Shown here: one piece after another, positions 1 through 8,703 of the stretch
Numbering within the stretch: position 1 is the stretch's first letter
Layout: every line of letters starts with the position of its first letter
The notes under the pieces: generated by a model
Seen by the model: only the letters and a program-made list of their open reading frames with translations
What the model was told of the DNA's origin: nothing
Database searches by the model: none
Source: Acidobacteriota bacterium
GTDB taxonomy: Bacteria; Acidobacteriota; Holophagae; Acanthopleuribacterales; Acanthopleuribacteraceae
Length of the DNA: 64,000 bases
Assembly (NCBI GenBank): GCA_020637335.1
Contig: JACJWC010000003.1
Span: 223,561-287,560 of the forward strand
Reading direction: 5' to 3'
Translations under genes and position numbers: made by a program

Positions 1-772
1 CGTTGCCGGCTTGTACGCCAGACTGAACTAAATCAGGAGAAACAGCAAAAAAATTCCAAATAAGATGGCCAATAATCTCCGGCTCGGGGCGATTCAGCAG
101 GATGGCAACCCTCGAATTAATATGCGTAATTTCTCCCTTTAAGTCTGTTGTTAAAAGACCAGACTGCAAATTTTCAACAATTCGATCCCGAAATGCCCGC
201 ATCACTTTAAGCCGATTTGCTTGCTCGCGTATCTTGGATTGGTGGAGGGTGAAAGCGTGATGAAAATAGCCGGAGATAAAACCAACGGTGAAAAAGGCAA
301 TAAATTGACCGGCAATGGTGTAGTTATAATTTTCATATACCGTGAAATCGGTTACAAAGTTCAATCCATACAGCACGAATTGGGACGTGAAGTAGTAAAG
401 CGAGAAGCAGAATAACGTGAAAATCAGGATTCCGGTGCGGGTCAAAAAAATCCCACTCACAAGAATGATGACTAAGTAGCCCACCACAAAATCCGACTCA
501 AACGCACCCGTTACACCCACCAAAATTGAAATAAAAAAGGCATCAAAAATGATTTGAGATTTGGCGTGGGTATTCAAGGCATTTTGCCCCTTTACCCAAA
601 ACAAGACAAAAAAACAGAGCAGGTTAAATAGGAAAATGGTCCCCATCAACATAAAAAAGGGACCATAGGGAAACGCCTGTAACCCGAGCAAGAGGGCCAG
701 CACTTCGTAAAGCAAGGCCAAACACACCAGGACTTCGCGCAAGACTAAAAGATACAGAATTTTGCGCAGCAT
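1..772 (-). CDS. pilS: PilS-like membrane sensor histidine kinase, partial (N-terminal part)
   Basis: Reading the minus strand from the ATG at 772 gives an open frame of 257 codons that runs off the left edge, so the kinase core is not visible. The first ~175 residues are strongly hydrophobic, with about six membrane segments. A short linker and the beginning of a PAS domain follow (residues ~195-257, with RDRIVENLQSGLL and ITHINSRVAILLNR). This is the architecture of PilS, the sensor that with PilR controls pilin transcription through sigma-54. The gene lies 48 bp downstream of pilC, as in pilB-T-C-S-R-A clusters. No clear Shine-Dalgarno precedes the ATG, and a GC-rich hairpin sits in the gap. 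Identity as PilS is inferred from architecture and context; another six-TM PAS kinase is possible. Confidence 0.72.
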   Translation of the reverse strand, partial: MLRKILYLLVLREVLVCLALLYEVLALLLGLQAFPYGPFFMLMGTIFLFNLLCFFVLFWVKGQNALNTHAKSQIIFDAFFISILVGVTGAFESDFVVGYLVIILVSGIFLTRTGILIFTLFCFSLYYFTSQFVLYGLNFVTDFTVYENYNYTIAGQFIAFFTVGFISGYFHHAFTLHQSKIREQANRLKVMRAFRDRIVENLQSGLLTTDLKGEITHINSRVAILLNRPEPEIIGHLIWNFFAVSPDLVQSGVQAGN

Positions 773-788
773 ATAGGCAGAGCAGAAA

Positions 789-812
789 GCCAGGGAGGCG
801 AGCCCCCCTGGC
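789..812 (-). terminator. GC-rich hairpin between pilC and pilS
   Basis: A 7-bp perfect stem (GCCAGGG/CCCTGGC) with a 10-nt loop lies just after the pilC stop codon. On the minus strand only a few scattered Ts follow, so it could be a weak terminator, an attenuator or an mRNA-stability hairpin between pilC and the downstream kinase gene. Confidence 0.3.
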
Positions 813-820
813 GCTTGTGG

Positions 821-2023
821 TTAACCGATCGTCGTGGCCAACTTGAAGATTGGCAGGTACAACGAAATAACGATAAAGCCGATAACCGTACCCAAAAAGA
901 TGATCAAGATGGGTTCTAAAAGACTCATGAGACCGGCAACCGCCACATCGACTTCGTCTTCATAAAAGTCGGCAATTTTGGATAACATGACATCAATAGC
1001 ACCCGTTGTCTCACCCACACCAATCATGGAGACCACCATTGGCGGAAAGAGAGGCAGCTTGCTCAGCGGTTCCGCAATCGTCTTGCCCTCCTCGATGTCT
1101 TTGCGCACAATCATTAGGGAGTCTTCGACAATCGCATTACCTGATGTCTTTGCGGTAATTTCAATCCCATCCAAAATTGGAACACCTGAAGAGATTAAGG
1201 TACTCAAGGTTCGGCAAAACCGGGCAATTGAAATTTTTTGCAATAACCCGCCAAGCACAGGAATCTTAAGCATTACCTTGTCGACAACCCGTCTCCCGTG
1301 ATAAGTGAGGTGATATTGGCGCAGCGCAATGAAAATGAGTACCATGGCTACAATGATAAAAATCAAGTAGTTCTGTGTGAAACGGGAGGCTTCTAAAGTC
1401 ACCCGAGTCATGCCCGGGAGTTCCTGGCCCGAGCTTTTGAACATAGCTTCAAAGGTGGGAATAACTTTATACATAATCAAAACAACGATGCCGATTGCCA
1501 CCAAACAGATCACAACAGGATAAATCAGAGCGGATTTCACCTGCGCTTTGAGTTTTACGGCTTTCTCAATGTAAATCGAGAGCCGTTCCAGGATTTGGTC
1601 GAGAATACCGCCCGCCTCACCCGCTGCAACCATATTGGTGTACAGTTGATCAAAGGCCTTTGGGTGTTTGCGCATGGAGTCGGACAAAGTTGCGCCCGAT
1701 TCCACATCTGCTCGCGTTTGGTTGATCATATTGGCAAAATTTTTATTCTTCTGTTGGCTGCCCAAAATTTCTAAACATTGAATCAAGGGCAGACCAGCAT
1801 CAATCATGACTGAGAATTGGCGCGTAAAAATGGCCACGTCTTTTTCTTTTACACCGCCCCCAATGCTCGGAATGCTAAATTCCTTTCCTTCTTCGCGAAG
1901 GCTGGTGACGGTGATTTGACGTTGCCGAAGCAGAACTTCTGCCTCCTCTTTACTGCGCGCAGCGATTACCCCTCTTTGAGCTTCTCCGCTGCGTGTTTTC
2001 CCTTTCCAAACAAAACGAGCCAT
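821..2023 (-). CDS. pilC: PilC, type IV pilus inner-membrane platform protein
   Basis: This 400-residue protein has the GspF/PilC layout: a short cytoplasmic N-terminus (opening MARFVWKGKTRSGE, typical of PilC) and two T2SSF domains (about residues 65-190 and 270-390). Hydrophobic membrane segments lie near 165-190, 215-240 and 370-395. The family forms the inner-membrane platform that couples the PilB and PilT motors to pilin assembly and disassembly. AAGGAG with suitable spacing precedes the ATG. It lies 14 bp downstream of pilT and is the third gene of pilB-pilT-pilC. Length is normal for the family. Confidence 0.95.
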   Translation of the reverse strand: MARFVWKGKTRSGEAQRGVIAARSKEEAEVLLRQRQITVTSLREEGKEFSIPSIGGGVKEKDVAIFTRQFSVMIDAGLPLIQCLEILGSQQKNKNFANMINQTRADVESGATLSDSMRKHPKAFDQLYTNMVAAGEAGGILDQILERLSIYIEKAVKLKAQVKSALIYPVVICLVAIGIVVLIMYKVIPTFEAMFKSSGQELPGMTRVTLEASRFTQNYLIFIIVAMVLIFIALRQYHLTYHGRRVVDKVMLKIPVLGGLLQKISIARFCRTLSTLISSGVPILDGIEITAKTSGNAIVEDSLMIVRKDIEEGKTIAEPLSKLPLFPPMVVSMIGVGETTGAIDVMLSKIADFYEDEVDVAVAGLMSLLEPILIIFLGTVIGFIVISLYLPIFKLATTIG

Positions 2024-2037
2024 TTTTTTCTCCTTGA

Positions 2038-3168
2038 TCAGGTATAGCGGATTTTGGGATTACGGTCACTACCAACAGGTTCAGTAGTCTCGATTAAACC
2101 GGCACCGCGCTCGATCATTTCCTTGAGTTCCTCGGCATTACTGGAGGAAGTTAAAGCCGTTTCCAAGCTGATGGCTTTTTTGAAATAAGCCGTTGCCAAA
2201 GCTTGATTGAAGGTCTGCATACCATGCCTTAATTGGCCGGTTTGCATGGCAGAATAAAGTTGGTGGATTTTATCCTCGCGGATCAGGTTGCGGATAGCGG
2301 GGTTGGGAACCATGATCTCCATGATTAATACCCGACCTCGGCCTGAAGCTTTAGGCAGCAGGGTTTGACACAGAATGCCCTCTAGCGCGAGCGAAATCTG
2401 TGCCCGAATTTGCGATTGTTGGTGGGCGGGGAAAGCGTCCACCAAGCGGTTAATGGTTTCCGGGGCGGAGTTGGTGTGCAGGGTCGCAAAGGTTAAATGG
2501 CCCGTCTCCGCAATCGTAATCGCCGTTTCCATCGTTTCCAGATCGCGCATCTCGCCGACAAGCACAATATCGGGGTCCTGGCGAAGGGCCGCACGTAGCG
2601 CGTTGGAAAATGAGTGGGTATCGGCATGCAGCTCGCGTTGGTTAACCAAACACTTTTTATGCGTATGCAAGTATTCCACTGGATCTTCAATGGTGATGAT
2701 ATGCGAGTGGCGCTCGCTATTAATCTTGTCCAACATGGAGGCTAAGGTAGTGGATTTGCCCGAACCGGTAGGACCCGTCACCAAAACCAGTCCACGTGGT
2801 TTTTCACACAACTTCTCGACGATGGCAGGTATGCCTAACTCGCGCATATTGGGGATTACGTGGGGGATGGTTCGGAAGGCACCTGCAATGGCACCCCTTT
2901 GGTTAAATACGTTAGCCCGAAATCGAGAAAGGCCTTTTACCCCGAAAGAAAAGTCCAATTCCAATTCCTCTTCCAGGCGGTGCTTTTGGGCATCGGTGAG
3001 CACGGAATAACACAATTGTTTGGTTTCACTAGGCGTTAGGGGTGGTAACTTGAGGGGGATCAATCTGCCGTCAACCCTGATTTGAGGCGGAGAATTGGTG
3101 GTGATGTGTAAGTCGGATCCACCCTGTTCAACCATCGTCTTGAGCAACTGTGAAAGTGAAATGGACAC
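2038..3168 (-). CDS. pilT: PilT, type IV pilus retraction ATPase
   Basis: This 376-residue hexameric ATPase powers pilus depolymerisation. Visible motifs are Walker A GPTGSGKST (132-140), the Asp box IEDPVEY (~160), Walker B IVLVGEMRD (201-209), the His box with GHLTFATLHT (223-232) and the PilT-specific AIRNLIRE signature (291-298), which is needed for retraction in studied homologues. That signature separates it from PilB and from most PilU-like proteins. The start is GTG, preceded by an AAGGGGG run. The gene begins 10 bp after the pilB stop, so the two antagonistic motors are co-transcribed. Confidence 0.96.
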   Translation of the reverse strand: MSISLSQLLKTMVEQGGSDLHITTNSPPQIRVDGRLIPLKLPPLTPSETKQLCYSVLTDAQKHRLEEELELDFSFGVKGLSRFRANVFNQRGAIAGAFRTIPHVIPNMRELGIPAIVEKLCEKPRGLVLVTGPTGSGKSTTLASMLDKINSERHSHIITIEDPVEYLHTHKKCLVNQRELHADTHSFSNALRAALRQDPDIVLVGEMRDLETMETAITIAETGHLTFATLHTNSAPETINRLVDAFPAHQQSQIRAQISLALEGILCQTLLPKASGRGRVLIMEIMVPNPAIRNLIREDKIHQLYSAMQTGQLRHGMQTFNQALATAYFKKAISLETALTSSSNAEELKEMIERGAGLIETTEPVGSDRNPKIRYT

Positions 3169-3178
3169 TCAGACCCCC

Positions 3179-4897
3179 TTAAAGCACCGTCTCTTTAACG
3201 ACTTCTTCAATATTGGTGACACCTTCCATGATTTTCATGAGCCCGGAGCGCCGCAAACTGATCATACCTTCTTCAATGGACTGCTCACGCAGCTCAACCG
3301 CGTTAGCGCCTGTCAAAACCAGTTCGCGCAGGGCATCGCTCATTTCCATCACTTCGTACAACCCAACACGACCTTTACACCCCGTTTGATTGCAGGTCGG
3401 ACAGCCATTACCTTCATAGATGGTGGCGTTGGCCGATTCTTCCTCTGTAAAACCGATATCGAGCAACGCTTTCGCCGGCAGACTGACAGGTGCTTTACAG
3501 TCCTTGCACACCCGGCGAACCAATCGTTGGGCGCAAATCAAGTGGACGGAGGTTGCCACCAAAAACGGTTCGATACCCATATTCATGAGACGATTGATCG
3601 TACTCGGCGCATCGTTTGTGTGCAGTGTGGATAAAACCAAGTGGCCAGTTAAAGAGGCTTTAATCGCAATTTCAGCCGTTTCAAAGTCGCGAATCTCACC
3701 CACCAAAATAATGTTGGGATCTTGGCGCAGAAACGAGCGCAATGCAGCGGCGAAATTTAAGCCGATTTGTTCCTTCATTTGAACCTGGTTGATCCCGGCC
3801 ATGTTGAATTCAACCGGATCTTCAGCGGTCATAATATTGGTAGTAGGTTTATTTAACTGTTGAATCGCACTGTACAAGGTATTGGTCTTACCCGATCCGG
3901 TAGGCCCTGTAACGAGAACCATTCCCCACGGCCGATTGATGGCGCGCGTGAATTTATCCAAAGATTCCCGCTCAAACCCAAGCTTGGTCATATCCAACAT
4001 CAACTTGTCGGAATCCAACAACCGCATAACAATTTTTTCGCCAAAAAGGGTCGGCAGAACGGAAACGCGATAGTCCAATTCTTTGCGTCGCCCATCCAAG
4101 TTCATTTTCAATTTAATCCGGCCATCTTGTGGCAATCGCTTTTCAGAAATGTCCAGTTTGGACATGATTTTTACCCGGCTGATAATCGCATCGCGCATGC
4201 GCATGGGAGGCGTCATCTGTTCGTGTAAAATACCGTCAATACGATATCGGACCCGAAATTCCTTTTCGTAGGGTTCAATATGGATATCGCTGGCCCCTTT
4301 GCGCACGGCATCCGTTAAAACAATGTTGACCAGCTTCACGACTGGCGCTTCTTCCGAGGAAGATTCCAGTGTATTGATGTCCAGGTCTTCAGCTTCTTCG
4401 ATCACCTCAAGGCCCGCGTCTTCAACCTCTTCGGTTTCGATATCATCCATGACCTTTTTTAATTCCAAGGCCGTAGTCGATCCGTAATATTTATTGATGG
4501 AATCTCGCAGCGCGATTTCACTGGTCACAACTGGTTCAATGTTGTACCCGGTCATAAATTTAATATCGTCCATTGCAAACACGTTGCTCGGATCGGTCAT
4601 CGCCAACGTTAAGGTTGCGCCCTGACGGCTAATAGGCAAAACCTGATATTTTTGAGCCACATCAGCCGGGATCAATTTGATAATGTCCCCTTCGATTTGG
4701 AAGGCATTGAGATTGATGGCAGGTACACCATATTGTTGGCTCAGAAATTGAGTTATTTCGTCTTCTTTGCAATACCCTAGTTTGATCAGGGTATAACCAA
4801 GCCGACCCCCGTGTTCATTTTGAACGGAAATGGCTTCCTGCAATTGTTCTTTCGAAATGAGTTTTGCTTGGACGAGTAATTCGCCTAGTTTACTCAC
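3179..4897 (-). CDS. pilB: PilB, type IV pilus extension ATPase
   Basis: A 572-residue assembly ATPase. Residues 1-150 form an MshEN/GSPII_E N-terminal region, which in homologues can bind cyclic di-GMP; binding is not shown here. An acidic linker (~150-185) precedes the ATPase core, with Walker A GPTGSGKT (331-338), Walker B IILVGEIRD (~396-404) and a C-terminal tetracysteine zinc motif (C464, C467, C499, C502) typical of PilB/GspE. The start is GTG, with TGGAGGG a few bases upstream. First gene of the pilB-T-C unit; the 124-bp upstream gap carries possible control elements. Confidence 0.96.
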   Translation of the reverse strand: MSKLGELLVQAKLISKEQLQEAISVQNEHGGRLGYTLIKLGYCKEDEITQFLSQQYGVPAINLNAFQIEGDIIKLIPADVAQKYQVLPISRQGATLTLAMTDPSNVFAMDDIKFMTGYNIEPVVTSEIALRDSINKYYGSTTALELKKVMDDIETEEVEDAGLEVIEEAEDLDINTLESSSEEAPVVKLVNIVLTDAVRKGASDIHIEPYEKEFRVRYRIDGILHEQMTPPMRMRDAIISRVKIMSKLDISEKRLPQDGRIKLKMNLDGRRKELDYRVSVLPTLFGEKIVMRLLDSDKLMLDMTKLGFERESLDKFTRAINRPWGMVLVTGPTGSGKTNTLYSAIQQLNKPTTNIMTAEDPVEFNMAGINQVQMKEQIGLNFAAALRSFLRQDPNIILVGEIRDFETAEIAIKASLTGHLVLSTLHTNDAPSTINRLMNMGIEPFLVATSVHLICAQRLVRRVCKDCKAPVSLPAKALLDIGFTEEESANATIYEGNGCPTCNQTGCKGRVGLYEVMEMSDALRELVLTGANAVELREQSIEEGMISLRRSGLMKIMEGVTNIEEVVKETVL

Positions 4898-5026
4898 AAG
4901 CCCTCCAGAATGGAATGTAATAGTATTATAAAGCCTAATTTCCTTAAGGGGGTAATGTCAATCTAAACCAAGGGTTTGCCTAGCGCTTTTCCGCTGTTGG
5001 CCAACCCGTCTATGATCTATGTCACA
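4898..5026 (-). promoter_or_regulatory. Intergenic region upstream of pilB with a CRP-like site and -10/-35-like boxes
   Basis: On the minus strand a TGTGA-N6-TCATA element (5026-5011) overlaps the aroK stop codon and resembles the CRP consensus TGTGA-N6-TCACA. Closer to pilB are a perfect TTGACA (4961-4956) and a perfect TATAAT (4930-4925), but they are 25 bp apart, too far for an ordinary sigma-70 promoter. The TATAAT may work with another -35 or with an activator. Regulation is inferred only. Confidence 0.3.
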
Positions 5027-5534
5027 GCTCTTTCAAAATTCCAGCACGCAGTACCTCTAAAAGACGGGCTCCCGACTGTATCGGTCTGGCATGAAAGCAA
5101 GCCGGGAACGAAACGATACAATCGCTTTGTTGATAATAAACCTTGCGTTTAAGGAACAGAGAGACACTTTGTAGCGGGTTTACAGCGAGTGGGCGATTGG
5201 CATCCTGCCGCACACGGGCGAGTAAGACAGGCAAAGGCCAATCCAAATAAATGACTTTACCCGATCGCGCCATCAATGCGCGATTGTCCGCCTTCAGCCA
5301 AGTTCCACCACCCAAAGCCACAACCCAATCACTACCAACAGACTGAAGCGCTAGGGTTTCCAGCTCGCGAAAACGGGCTTCGCCCCATTGGTTAAATATT
5401 TCCGGAATCGATCGGCCTGCATTTGCAACAATCGCGGCATCCAAATCAACAAAAGTGCGGCCTAAAGCCTGTGCAAGTTGCAACCCCAAACTGGATTTGC
5501 CCGAACCCATAAAACCGTTTAAGTAAAGGTTCAC
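5022..5534 (-). CDS. aroK: Shikimate kinase
   Basis: Phosphorylates shikimate with ATP in aromatic amino acid biosynthesis. From the GTG at 5534 the protein has 170 residues, the normal family length. An upstream ATG exists in frame, but it would run ~43 codons back into accC and add residues unlike any kinase. Motifs: Walker A GSGKSS (10-15), the shikimate-binding DLD (30-32) and R56 in FRELE, the glycine triplet of LGGGT (74-78), and the lid arginine in NRPLA (R114). It starts 7 bp after the accC stop and is the last gene of accB-accC-aroK. Confidence 0.93.
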   Translation of the reverse strand: MNLYLNGFMGSGKSSLGLQLAQALGRTFVDLDAAIVANAGRSIPEIFNQWGEARFRELETLALQSVGSDWVVALGGGTWLKADNRALMARSGKVIYLDWPLPVLLARVRQDANRPLAVNPLQSVSLFLKRKVYYQQSDCIVSFPACFHARPIQSGARLLEVLRAGILKEL

Positions 5535-5541
5535 CTTGTAC

Positions 5542-6894
5542 CTACTTGTTGCGGTATTGCTCCATGAACAGTTCCATAAACTTGGTCGAGAATTCGCCTT
5601 TTTGGAAGTTCGCATCTTCCAGGATGGCCAAGTGTAACGGAATATTGTTGCTGATACCTTCAATTACCGTCATGCCAAGAGCGCGTTTCATCCGGGCGAT
5701 TGCCTCTGTGCGGCTGGCGCCATGCGACATGACTTTAGCAATCATGCTGTCGTAATTCGGGGGCACCCGGTAGCCTGCATATACGGCGCTATCAACTCGA
5801 ATTCCAGGCCCACCGGGCGGATGAAAATGTTCAATTAGGCCGGGAGAGGGGCGGAAATTAAATGGATCTTCCGCATTGACCCGGCACTCTATGGCATGAC
5901 CTTGGATTTGGATTTGTTTTTGATCAAAATCCAAATGTTCACCCGCTGCAATTCGAATTTGCCATTTCACCAAGTCGACCCCCGTAACCAGTTCGGTTAC
6001 CCCGTGTTCAACCTGAATGCGTGTGTTCATCTCCATAAAATAAAATTTGCCGTCATCGTCCAGCAAAAACTCAACGGTTCCAGCACCGCGATATTGGGTT
6101 GCCTCTGCAGCCTTAACTGCAGCTTCACCCATTTTTTTGCGCAGGCTACTGGACAACACAGGAGAGGGCGCTTCTTCAATAATCTTTTGGTGCCTGCGTT
6201 GGATACTACATTCCCGTTCGCCTAGATAAAGGGTTTTGCCATGGTGGTCGGCCAAAACCTGAATTTCAATATGACGGGGATTCGTGAGGTATTTCTCTAT
6301 ATAAACCTCACTGTTACCAAAGGCAATTTCAGCTTCAGATTGTGCTGTGGAGATGGATCGTTCTAAATCCGATTCCTCACGTACGATGCGCATACCGCGT
6401 CCACCACCACCTGCGCTGGCCTTAACAATGACCGGTAGGCCAATAGCTTTGGCCACTTTTACCGCAGATTCGAGATCGCCAATCGGACCATCGGATCCGG
6501 GTAAAATCGGCACACCCGCTTTTTGCATGGTGCGTTTGGCCTCAGCTTTATTGCCCATCAACCGAATAGAGTGCGCAGTAGGTCCAATAAACTGCAGTTG
6601 GCAGGACTCCGCAACTTCGACAAAATGCGCATTTTCCGACAAAAAGCCATACCCGGGGTGAATCGCCTGTGCGCCGGTAATTTCCGCTGCAGAAATAATG
6701 GCCGGAATATTAAGGTAACTCTGAGCGGAGGGCGCAGGACCGATGCAGATGTCTTCATCTGCAAACCGACGATGCAAGGCATAGCGGTCGGCCTGCGAGT
6801 AGACCGCAACGGTTTGAATCCCTAGATCACGACAGGCCCAAATAACTCGAAGCGCGATTTCACCGCGATTGGCAATTAAGATCTTTTCAAACAT
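5542..6894 (-). CDS. accC: Biotin carboxylase subunit of acetyl-CoA carboxylase
   Basis: Carboxylates the biotin on AccB using ATP and bicarbonate, the first half of malonyl-CoA synthesis. The 450-residue protein begins FEKILIANRGEIALRV, the standard opening. It has the ATP-grasp glycine-rich loop KASAGGGGRGMR and the catalytic motif EMNTRIQVEHGVTE, where most homologues have HP in place of HG. An ATG 22 codons further upstream is in frame but lies inside accB. The chosen start has TTTGAGG just upstream and lies 7 bp after accB. Length matches E. coli AccC (~449). Confidence 0.95.
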   Translation of the reverse strand: MFEKILIANRGEIALRVIWACRDLGIQTVAVYSQADRYALHRRFADEDICIGPAPSAQSYLNIPAIISAAEITGAQAIHPGYGFLSENAHFVEVAESCQLQFIGPTAHSIRLMGNKAEAKRTMQKAGVPILPGSDGPIGDLESAVKVAKAIGLPVIVKASAGGGGRGMRIVREESDLERSISTAQSEAEIAFGNSEVYIEKYLTNPRHIEIQVLADHHGKTLYLGERECSIQRRHQKIIEEAPSPVLSSSLRKKMGEAAVKAAEATQYRGAGTVEFLLDDDGKFYFMEMNTRIQVEHGVTELVTGVDLVKWQIRIAAGEHLDFDQKQIQIQGHAIECRVNAEDPFNFRPSPGLIEHFHPPGGPGIRVDSAVYAGYRVPPNYDSMIAKVMSHGASRTEAIARMKRALGMTVIEGISNNIPLHLAILEDANFQKGEFSTKFMELFMEQYRNK

Positions 6895-6901
6895 ATTTGC
6901 C

Positions 6902-7351
6902 TCAAACAGATTTGATGGCAAATATTTTTTGGCCAAACTCAACGGGTTGAGCGTTTTCAACGAGGATTTTCACAATTTCCCCCGAATACTCACTCTGAAT
7001 TTCGTTCATGAGTTTCATCGCCTCAATGATACAAAGCGTTTGACCTGGCGATACGTGCTGACCCACTTTCACAAAGGGTTCGGACTGAGGGTTTGGTGCG
7101 GCATAAAAAGTACCAACAATTGGGGATGTCACGTAAAGCAGATTGTCTTCTGCGGGTTCGGCAGGCAAGGTAACCGGAATGGACCCGACTGAAGGCTGGG
7201 CCATACTTTCAATCTGCTGGGCGATTGGAGCCACAGAGCCCGCCATATCTTGTTTCATTTTGAAACAAAACCCCTCACGTTCGATGTGGAGGTACTGGAT
7301 CTTGCTTTTGGCAAAAAGCTGCATGATCTCTTTGATTTCGGCGAATTCCAT
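6902..7351 (-). CDS. accB: Biotin carboxyl carrier protein of acetyl-CoA carboxylase
   Basis: A 149-residue carrier. The first ~35 residues form the AccB N-terminal region, residues ~36-72 are a Pro/Ala-rich linker, and ~73-149 are the biotinyl domain with the biotin-accepting lysine K113 in EAMKLMNE. The thumb-like TFYAAPNP segment typical of AccB is present. AGAGAGGGG precedes the ATG. First gene of accB-accC-aroK, with a good sigma-70-like promoter ~50 bp upstream. Confidence 0.95.
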   Translation of the reverse strand: MEFAEIKEIMQLFAKSKIQYLHIEREGFCFKMKQDMAGSVAPIAQQIESMAQPSVGSIPVTLPAEPAEDNLLYVTSPIVGTFYAAPNPQSEPFVKVGQHVSPGQTLCIIEAMKLMNEIQSEYSGEIVKILVENAQPVEFGQKIFAIKSV

Positions 7352-7401
7352 GTGGAAACCCCTCTCTCTTTTGACAATACTGGCTCAAAACGGACTTTTG
7401 G

Positions 7402-7429
7402 ATCTTAGCGGATCTCTTAAAAAAGTCAA
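7402..7429 (-). promoter_or_regulatory. Predicted sigma-70-type promoter of accB-accC-aroK
   Basis: On the minus strand TTGACT (7429-7424, 5/6 match) and TAAGAT (7407-7402, 4/6) are separated by 16 bp. The expected transcription start is about 45 bp before the accB ATG. Confidence 0.5.
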
Positions 7430-7445
7430 GTAAGGCAAGGCCTTA
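7425..7445 (-). terminator. Small hairpin at the end of the Roadblock gene
   Basis: TAAGGC-CTT-GCCTTA forms a 6-bp stem that includes the stop codon of the Roadblock gene. CTTGAC and then six Ts follow on the minus strand. It could be a weak intrinsic terminator separating the pil-linked operon from accB. It abuts the accB -35 box. Confidence 0.35.
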
Positions 7446-7793
7446 GGTGACATTCACGTAGCATTCCAAAGACTTGATTTTAAGCAGATATTTCAGTTTC
7501 CCAATTTCAGTTGGATCGGTATGGGTACCCAATAGAAAATACTCTTCATTGACCATCTGCAACACGAGATGACGATCACGGAAACAGAAAGTGAATTGGT
7601 TGATCGCGCCGGAGCCCAATTCGGTACCTAAGCGATTGCACTCATTCAGAAGGGTCGTAGCCTCAACAATCAGCAACTCATCCATAGGGCCTTCTTTGAG
7701 TTTGGCCACTACGATTCCATCAGTCCCAGCCAGAAAAACATTTTCGATACCAGGTACCCGATCCGAAATCTCGACGAGAATCTCACGAAACAT
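7443..7793 (-). CDS. Roadblock/LC7 domain protein (MglB-like)
   Basis: A 116-residue single-domain protein that fits Roadblock/LC7, with the opening helix FREILVEISDRVPGIENVFLAGTDG, a central helix, and strands ending near IKSLECYVNV. In bacteria such proteins bind small Ras-like GTPases; MglB, for example, is the GTPase-activating partner of MglA and sets pilus polarity in Myxococcus. No MglA-like GTPase lies in the window, so the partner is unknown. The start overlaps the end of the TPR gene by 11 bp, so it is the last gene of the pilM-Q/lipoprotein/TPR group. A pilus-polarity role is inference from context. Confidence 0.7.
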   Translation of the reverse strand: MFREILVEISDRVPGIENVFLAGTDGIVVAKLKEGPMDELLIVEATTLLNECNRLGTELGSGAINQFTFCFRDRHLVLQMVNEEYFLLGTHTDPTEIGKLKYLLKIKSLECYVNVT

Positions 7794-8703
7794 GATGCAT
7801 TTCCTTTATTCGGCGCAACCAATGCGAGAGTATTCTGATTTTTTTGGCACTTTTGCTTTCGTTTTGGAGCATAGCATCCATTTTTTCGAGCTGCGAGTGT
7901 AAGTCGGGATCTTCTTCACCCTGCCGTATCCGATTCAGGATTGCCCGCGCATCTTCCAGGTGTCCTTGCTGTTTATAAAGTTGGGCCACCAGTAGGTTAT
8001 CAAAATCATCGGAGGATGTATGCTCCTCCGCCACAACCTGAGGTTCCGAGGGTGTGGCTGGCTGGACATCATGGGCTGGATGCAAGGACCCTTCATGGGC
8101 CTGATGCATTAATGATTCAAATTCCGCAAGCGGATCCGGTTCAGAGGAAGTTACAGTAGGAACTGCAGGTGCGGACGAAAAGGGTTCATTTCGGGTAAAC
8201 CGTTCTTGGTGATAATCCTCATAAACCGCAGGTTCTACTGCAGGCGTCTCAGGAAACGGCTCAGCTTGGGGTTCTTCTTGCTGCTTCTTTTGGACAACTG
8301 GCGCCAATTGAGCTCGCAAAGCGGCAAGTTGATCTTGAATTTGCTCGCTGGGGTCCCATAACAAAAGGCGTTCAAGAAATGGAATAGCTTGCGTTGGCCG
8401 CTCCATTTTTTGAAATAGTTCAACCAAGCTGTGAAGCACAGGAATATTGTCCGGATCCAATTGATTGGCTTGGCGAAGCGTTGCCTCAGCGTCATTGAGC
8501 TGATCACAAGCCAACTGGCTACGCCCCAAACAAACCAATCCGGGAAGATAATGGGGATGATTGACCAACCCCGCTTGACACACCCCGATCGCCTCGCCGT
8601 ACCGCCCACTTTTACGGTATTCCTCGGCCAAACGAAGAAAGACCCGAGAATTCGGGTCTTTCTTCCACTGGTTTTCCAGCAATTCGATCAGGTGTTGGTT
8701 CAT
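7783..8703 (-). CDS. TPR-repeat protein linked to the pil operon
   Basis: A 306-residue protein without a signal peptide. Residues ~5-135 hold three to four TPR-like helical pairs (e.g. FLRLAEEYRKSGRYGEAI and PGLVCLGRSQLACDQLNDAEATL). A Pro/Glu/Ser-rich low-complexity middle (~140-230) and a final helical repeat (~230-290, VAQLYKQQGHLEDARAIL) follow. It is probably a cytoplasmic scaffold. The ATG shares one base with the upstream stop (TAATG), which implies translational coupling, and its end overlaps the Roadblock gene. No specific function is recognised. Confidence 0.75.
   Translation of the reverse strand: MNQHLIELLENQWKKDPNSRVFLRLAEEYRKSGRYGEAIGVCQAGLVNHPHYLPGLVCLGRSQLACDQLNDAEATLRQANQLDPDNIPVLHSLVELFQKMERPTQAIPFLERLLLWDPSEQIQDQLAALRAQLAPVVQKKQQEEPQAEPFPETPAVEPAVYEDYHQERFTRNEPFSSAPAVPTVTSSEPDPLAEFESLMHQAHEGSLHPAHDVQPATPSEPQVVAEEHTSSDDFDNLLVAQLYKQQGHLEDARAILNRIRQGEEDPDLHSQLEKMDAMLQNESKSAKKIRILSHWLRRIKEMHHVS

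Noticed and set aside
2375..3010. 211-codon frame antisense to pilT
   Set aside because: pilT on the opposite strand is certain, and the shadow frame has no start signals or motif.
5535..5663. Longer aroK start
   Set aside because: The extra residues overlap accC and do not resemble shikimate kinase; the GTG at 5534 gives the normal length.
6895..6960. 22-codon N-terminal extension of accC
   Set aside because: It lies inside accB, and the conserved AccC start with its own ribosome site is at 6894.
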